Shown here piece after piece: positions 59,088 through 64,000 of a stretch of 64,000 bases of DNA. The notes under the pieces are model-generated. The model saw nothing but the letters and a program-made list of their open reading frames with translations. It made no database searches and was not told the origin of the DNA. The stretch is taken from contig KL197712.1 of NCBI GenBank assembly GCA_000697665.1, positions 629,412 through 693,411 on the forward strand, read 5' to 3'. Made by a program: the position numbers and the translations under genes. The stretch comes from Jaapia argillacea MUCL 33604. Taxonomy: Eukaryota; Basidiomycota; Agaricomycetes; Jaapiales; Jaapiaceae. The stretch's first letter is position 1; every line of letters starts with the position of its first letter.

Positions 59088-60877
59088 ATGATTTCCCCTC
59101 TCCTGCCCCCTTCTCGTACTTCCAGATTTTTTCGCGAATTTTACAACATTTCTCGCCCCCTTACACGGCAAACTCACTCAGCCTCACCCCTTTCTGCAGC
59201 TCATGCGCTGGACTCGAGGGTGACGCTTCTTCAAGATCCACCGCCGCCTCCTCCAATCGAGGGCTTCATTTCACCGGATTTTCATATTCATCCTCTCATC
59301 CATGACAAGGCAGTGTTTAACTACGCTGAATTCGCAGCTGATAAGTTGCAAGAGAAGAAAAAGGACGGGTCCTATCGTTACTTCAACCATATTGACCGCA
59401 TCGCAAACAGCTTTCCGCTGGCCCGGGCCGCTGATGGAAGCGAAGTCACGATTTGGTGTAGTAACGATTACCTTGGCATGGGGAGCTCCCCCGTCGTGAT
59501 AGATGCGATTAAGTAAGTGCCCGGATTTCTTTCAGCCTTATCCCTGGCTGACATCCGTATTTTGTAGGAAGGGTCTTGACGACTACGGCGCTGGCGCAGG
59601 TGGCAGCCGCAACATCGGAGGCAACGGTACTCACCATGTTGCTCTCGAAGCAGAACTCGCAAGCTTGCATCAAAAGCCTTCGTCTCTAGCGTTCAATTCT
59701 GGGTATACTGCCCAACAAGCTCCACGTACGCAACGCTCCCTTGCCTTTCCTTTGTTGATTTCTGAATTGCAATCACGTAGTCGAAACCCTGGGCACTCTC
59801 CTCCCATCGTGTGTCATTTTCTCGGATGCATTGAATCACGCATCTATGATCCACGGAATACGCAATGCAAAGTGCCGCAAGGTCATTTTCCAACACAACG
59901 ATCTTGTCGATCTGGAAACAAAATTAGCTGGTTTCCCTCGCTCCACTCCTAAAATCATCGCTATCGAGAGCGTGTACTCGATGTGTGGTAGTGTCGCACC
60001 TATGGAAGCCATTTGCGACTTGGCCGAAAAATATGGAGGTTTACTTTTTGTTGACGAAGTCCACGCGGTTGGTGCCTATGGCCCAACTGGCGCAGGGCTC
60101 GCAGAACATCTGGATTGGACGGCGGAGCATGAATTCAGATCTACCCATCGCAAGAAGCTCGTGGATCGAATCGACATTGTCTCAGGTACGGTTTTCTTGT
60201 TCACAGCCCTCCATCGCAGAAGCTCATGCCGTCACCCAGCAACTCTCGGAAAATCTTTCGGAATAATCGGTGGCTACATGGCAGCCTCAGCCCCCATAGT
60301 CGACTTCGTTCGCTCCTACGCATCTACATTCATCTTCACAACATCTTCACCTCCGGCAATCCTGGCCGGCATCCGTGCCGCACTCGCACACCAACGCTCA
60401 CAGTCCGAAGATCGCATTCGTCTGCAGCGCAGTACGCTTGCGGTTAAGTCGGCGTTAAGAGACCATGGAATCCCTGTTATGCCGAACCCGACGCACATCA
60501 TCCCCGTGCTTGTTGGCGATCCGGTCCAAACGAAACAGGCCAGCGATTTATTGTTGAAAAAACATGGTATTTACGTCCAGGCCATCAAGTGAGGCATTCA
60601 GCTTTATCTCGAGAGAATGGGCGTTTACTCACGGGTAATGTTCACCAGCTATCCAACTGTGGCTCATGGGACTGAACGCCTTCGCATCGCTTCTTCCGCG
60701 AGGCACGATTCTTCACACGAGCAAAGGCTTATCTCAGCCCTAGAAAGCGTTTGGACCGAATTGAAGCTAAATCGCGTGAACGATTGGCGGCTCCTCGGTG
60801 GCAGAGCTGGCGTTGGCATCTCCCCGAGGGAGGACATCGAGACAGTTTGGTCCGAGAAACAACTTACAGGCTTATAG
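59088..60877 (+). CDS. HEM1: 5-aminolevulinate synthase
   Basis: First enzyme of heme synthesis; a PLP enzyme of the mitochondrial matrix. From ATG 59088: [35 protein letters not shown] (an Arg/Ser-rich, acid-poor presequence). Then [91 protein letters not shown] and [33 protein letters not shown] and [14 protein letters not shown] follow. The PLP lysine is in DIVSGTLGKSFG. After it: [50 protein letters not shown] and [10 protein letters not shown], then [13 protein letters not shown]; it ends SEKQLTGL (stop 60875-60877). No Cys-Pro heme regulatory motif is seen in the first exon. Several short introns. Confidence 0.96.
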
Positions 60878-61229
60878 ATATGTCACAGAAGTTATTTGTT
60901 TGTTTTATATGGATTCTGGGATACACTTTAGACTCGGAGTCGAAGGGCAGTGCCTTTGGATTTGGGAAAGAGTAGAAATTCACCGGGCTCCCTAGCGATT
61001 ATGAACTTTATAGCTATGCTCATAATTCCAATGCAAAAAATACTGTACACATGGAAAATGGTCGCAAAGAAGAAAACAGGGTCCTCAGAAACTATCCCTT
61101 CCAAAAACATCACGGATATGATACCACGACTGTAACCTAAGACCGACTCAAATCATTACACAAGGGGTGATATAACATCTACTCCTGTGCTCCCCCTCTC
61201 AACGAATGGATAACTACCCACCACACAGT
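60878..61229. other. Intergenic, convergent 3' ends
   Basis: About 350 nt between the ends of HEM1 (+) and the sorting nexin gene (-). AT-richer than the flanks, with 3' UTR-like sequence. No gene seen. Confidence 0.5.
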
Positions 61230-63579
61230 TCATCGACCATTAATAGTTGCAGTGGAATCCCTCTTCCCAGCCGAACCGGCTCCAGCTTGGGCCAGAGCAA
61301 CATTATTAGGATGTTCAGGTATCTTGGCAATATCTTTCTTTGCTTCTTCCCAGGCTTCCAGGTTCTACGAGCGAAAGATCCTTCAGCATCAGGACGAATT
61401 GGATAGGATATGACGAACCTTCTTGCACCAGTCCCGATGACTCCTCGCCATGCTAATGCACATCTCTCTCAAATCGGCGACTTTCTGCCGTTGGAACCTA
61501 TCCAAATCAGCTTGGATAGTCGAGCTGGAGTACTTGAGGTCCTGTGCCGAGAGGTGCAAGGCGTCTTCCAGCTACAAGTACAAATACCACGTTAATGATC
61601 AATATCACCATCAAGGAAACCAAGTCCACACCCAACCCCAACCGAACATTCACAAAGAATGAATGGAAAGGAAAACCCACCTGACCGATAGTCTCCCGAG
61701 TCTTCCCAATGCCACTCCTCCTTGCAGTCTCGGGATCAGCATCAATCATTCCATGAAGCGTATAGGTCAACGCGTTCAAAAAACCCATCCCAGGTGCTCG
61801 TCTCTTGACGGGGTTAGGTCCCGGATGAGGTGGGAGGTACGAAGAGTACGGATCCCTCTGTCTCTCCGTAACCTCACTCTCAGCTACTTTCCCTGCTCCT
61901 CCCTCTGCTTCGGTTTCTTCGGCCTCATCACCAGCACTTTGCATTCTCGGTGGTGCACTCGTACTTAGATCCCCACCACCCGCACTTGTACCACCAGGAC
62001 CAGTAACTCTCCCTTTCCCAAGTGCTTCATCCAACCTTCTCGCCTCCCTCTCACTCTTCTCTAACTCCTCGAGTGCTTCTTTCTTAGCCTCAAGAGCATC
62101 CTGCGTCATCTCGTATTGTACATGCTTCTGGTGTCGATAAGCTAAGAGTTTCTTGATTATGGAAGCGAATTGTGTATATTCGTGGAGGGGCTCGGCGTAG
62201 TTTTGTTCAAGTTCTTGGAGCTGGTAATAAGTTTAAGAGGTTGAAAGGGGAGAGGATCGTGAGTGAGTGACGCAGGAAGGAGACGAGAAAGTGGACGTAC
62301 GAGCCGTGTTGTAGACATCGAAGTAGCGTCTACTGCTTGGCCTGTCTTCTCGATAGCAATCGAAAGAGGGCCATCTTCGTTCAAACTAAATCCATTAAGC
62401 GTAGCCCCCAACTCTTGGTGATCCTGTGCAAAATCTACAAAAAGATTTCAGCTTATTCCTGCCACAACACAAAACGAGCCCTCCTCATGCCTTGTCCGCC
62501 ATAACAAAATAAGAGACTCACCAGACCACCTCTTCATACTCCTCCTCGTGACTTTCTCCATCGGACCCCCAAGGTGCGCCGCAAACTTGTTCGTAAATGC
62601 TTCCGAATCCAAGAACCGCTGATCCGGGTTTCGTAAGGGGTGAGCGACGGAAGGATTAGGCAGGGCTGCGTAGGCGAGTGAAGCGTTTGTGTCTGTTGGG
62701 TTATGGGAGGGTGCTTTGAGGATGTTCTTTGGTAGGTTTGAGATTGGAGGGGAGTGGAGGACTTCGGTCTGTAATGGGGTGAGAGGGGAAGGATTCGATG
62801 AGTTGGGTGGTTATGGGATGTGACATGGGGGTGGGGCGACGTACCCAGGAGACTTCACCATCCAAGAATCGATGAAAAACATGTTCATTACTCAGAATCG
62901 GATGTCTCCCAATCCTATTCAGGAACGTCTGCAACATGCGTTTTCTCCTAGCAATCATGGCGGTGTCCTCCTTTGCCTTTCCCTGCTTCACGGCATAATC
63001 TCCGATGGTTTGTTTAGAAGGGATCGGGGGGATTATGAGTGTTGGGTAGAGTTTAACGAGGTTTAGACGAAGGGATTCAAATTCAGAATAGCGATGGCGG
63101 GCTTCTGCTGTCTACAGAGCAAGGGGGAGATGTTAGGAGTGAGAGGGAGAGCAAGATGACTCAAACTCACCCCTGCACGGATAACGTAGGTTATGTAGGG
63201 AGATGAAGCGTTGACGGTCGTCTTTTGAGCGTCGATGATCTATGCACGTATGAAGCCTGGTTAACCCAATCCCCTTCGTCCCAGCGCAGAAAGACAAAAG
63301 GCTGTGACCCACCAAGATCTCTACATCCTCCCCTGAGTGTAACCACCTATCCCTCAAACAACAGTAATCGTTCTTTGACGTAGAATGCCTAGGTCCAGAG
63401 CCAGGCGAAGGGAACGGTCGTCCCTGTCCGTCGCTGGATGGTGAGAATGTTCGGGCAGGTTGGGGCGGAGAGGAAGGTAAGGAGACGTCAACAACAGAGA
63501 TGTCTGAAGACTGTTCTGAGAGTTGGCGAGGACGAGATGGCTCTGTTTCGAAGGGGTTTTCATCTTGGAATGTCTCCAT
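61230..63579 (-). CDS. SNX41: PX-BAR sorting nexin, Snx41/Atg20 type
   Basis: Endosomal sorting and autophagy-linked sorting nexin that binds PI3P and curves membrane. From ATG 63579 (METFQDENPFETEPSRPRQ) a disordered Ser/Pro tail leads to the PX domain: IIDAQKTTVNASSPYITY, then ARHRYSEFESLRLNL (the PI3P-binding RxYSEF), YPTLIIPPIPSKQTIG, DTAMIARRKRMLQTFLN and HVFHRFLDGEVSW. The helical BAR-like part follows: NKFAAHLGGPMEKVTRRS, QELGATLNGFSLNEDG, LQELEQNYAEPLHEYTQFA, ALEAKKEALEELEKSERE, a Gly/Ser-rich insertion, NPVKRRAPGMGFLNALTY, then HLSAQDLKYSSSTIQADLD and VADLREMCISMARSHRDWC. It ends TINGR (stop 61230-61232). Snx41 and Atg20 are close paralogues and I cannot fully separate them. Five or so introns. 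Confidence 0.85.
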
Positions 63580-63891
63580 TGTGCGAGGCAAGGAATGGGG
63601 ATGTGGATAACTTTAGCTTCAGATTGATGGGCTCAGGGATGTGATAGACGCTTGACGAAGTAACAGAAGATTGAAGGCAGCGAGCAGGCTATTCTGGACG
63701 ATGAGCAAGGGTTTGTCGAGGACGGGTACAACGACGAGCTCGAGTATCGCTGACGATAGTGAGCGCCGAGCGGAAACCTGTGCCACTCAACTCCCGCAGC
63801 AGTGAAACTTGTCAGCACAACGACATCTCAACATTCTGGTATTCACCAGTTCAACATTTCTTCACCATAACATCACACAGGTGAAGAACGA
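63580..63891. other. Intergenic, divergent
   Basis: About 310 nt upstream of the sorting nexin start. No gene or repeat seen. Confidence 0.5.
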
Positions 63892-64000
63892 ATGAAGTCT
63901 ATCTCTAAGCCCAACCAGGTATCAACATCCACACAACTATGTATCCTACAGGGCCCTCCTCAAGGTTTCCCATTCGCACCGCGATTAGCCAGAGGAATAA
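63892..64000 (+). CDS. Possible 5' end of a gene running off the window
   Basis: ATG 63892 opens MKSISKPNQ, followed by a GTATCA donor and a possible 33-nt intron ending CTACAG, then GPPQG. The whole is too short to judge, and the intron would be unusually small. Confidence 0.2.
   Translation, partial: MKSISKPNQVSTSTQLCILQGPPQGFPFAPRLARGI

Noticed and set aside
1-64000. Transposons, LTR elements or virus-derived genes
   Set aside because: No reverse transcriptase, transposase, integrase, capsid-like frame or long terminal repeats were seen anywhere in the window.

Overview
The window is nuclear DNA from a filamentous basidiomycete, most likely an Agaricomycete. The genes are dense, on both strands, and cut by many 50-65 nt GT-AG introns. 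GC is moderate. The gene set (velvet regulator, single-polypeptide sulfite reductase beta subunit, tRNA-splicing endonuclease Sen2, fungal ALA synthase) is fungal. I could not name the species. No rRNA, tRNA, CRISPR array, transposon or virus-like element was recognised. Exon joins come from reading splice signals by eye, so internal boundaries are approximate even where the gene call is firm.

Layout. 0-6.5 kb: end of an unrecognised gene, condensin subunit Brn1/CAP-H (-), an ataxin-10 homologue (-), and a U2 snRNA gene (+) with its own TATA box. 7-14.4 kb: DNA polymerase delta catalytic subunit (-) and an intron-rich unrecognised gene (-). 14.4-16.9 kb: gene-poor. 16.9-23 kb: a velvet regulator (-), TIM23 (-) divergent from a probable mitochondrial TPR protein (+), and a P-loop polynucleotide-kinase-like protein (-). 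23-31 kb: sulfite reductase beta subunit (+), a zinc alcohol/formaldehyde dehydrogenase (-), and a DEDDy 3'-5' exonuclease with a Cys-rich tail (-). 31.6-36.4 kb (+): a CYSTM protein, cytochrome c1 and a Thp3/LENG8 protein. 36.7-40.8 kb: SEN2 (-) divergent from dynein intermediate chain (+). 41.1-43.3 kb: a small ORF one base ahead of alanine-glyoxylate aminotransferase (+). 43.4-47.2 kb: VMS1 (-) divergent from phosphomannomutase (+). 47.4-51 kb: a three-finger C2H2 protein (+), a SET protein (-) and ribosomal protein L30 (+). 51-53.2 kb: nearly featureless. 53.2-63.6 kb: Arp9-like (-), an MFS transporter (-), ALA synthase (+) and a Snx41/Atg20-type sorting nexin (-). A possible new gene begins at the right edge.

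Most genes are housekeeping functions with no common pathway: chromosome structure and replication, RNA processing, mitochondrial respiration and import, heme and siroheme enzymes, protein quality control and trafficking. There is no biosynthetic cluster. The least ordinary points are the small ORF abutting the aminotransferase (TAA-A-ATG), the U2 gene head-to-head with the ataxin-10 gene, the exonuclease with a Cys-rich ribbon, a kinase whose Walker A codon falls one base short across an intron, and the empty 51-53 kb segment with an imperfect 14-base repeat.
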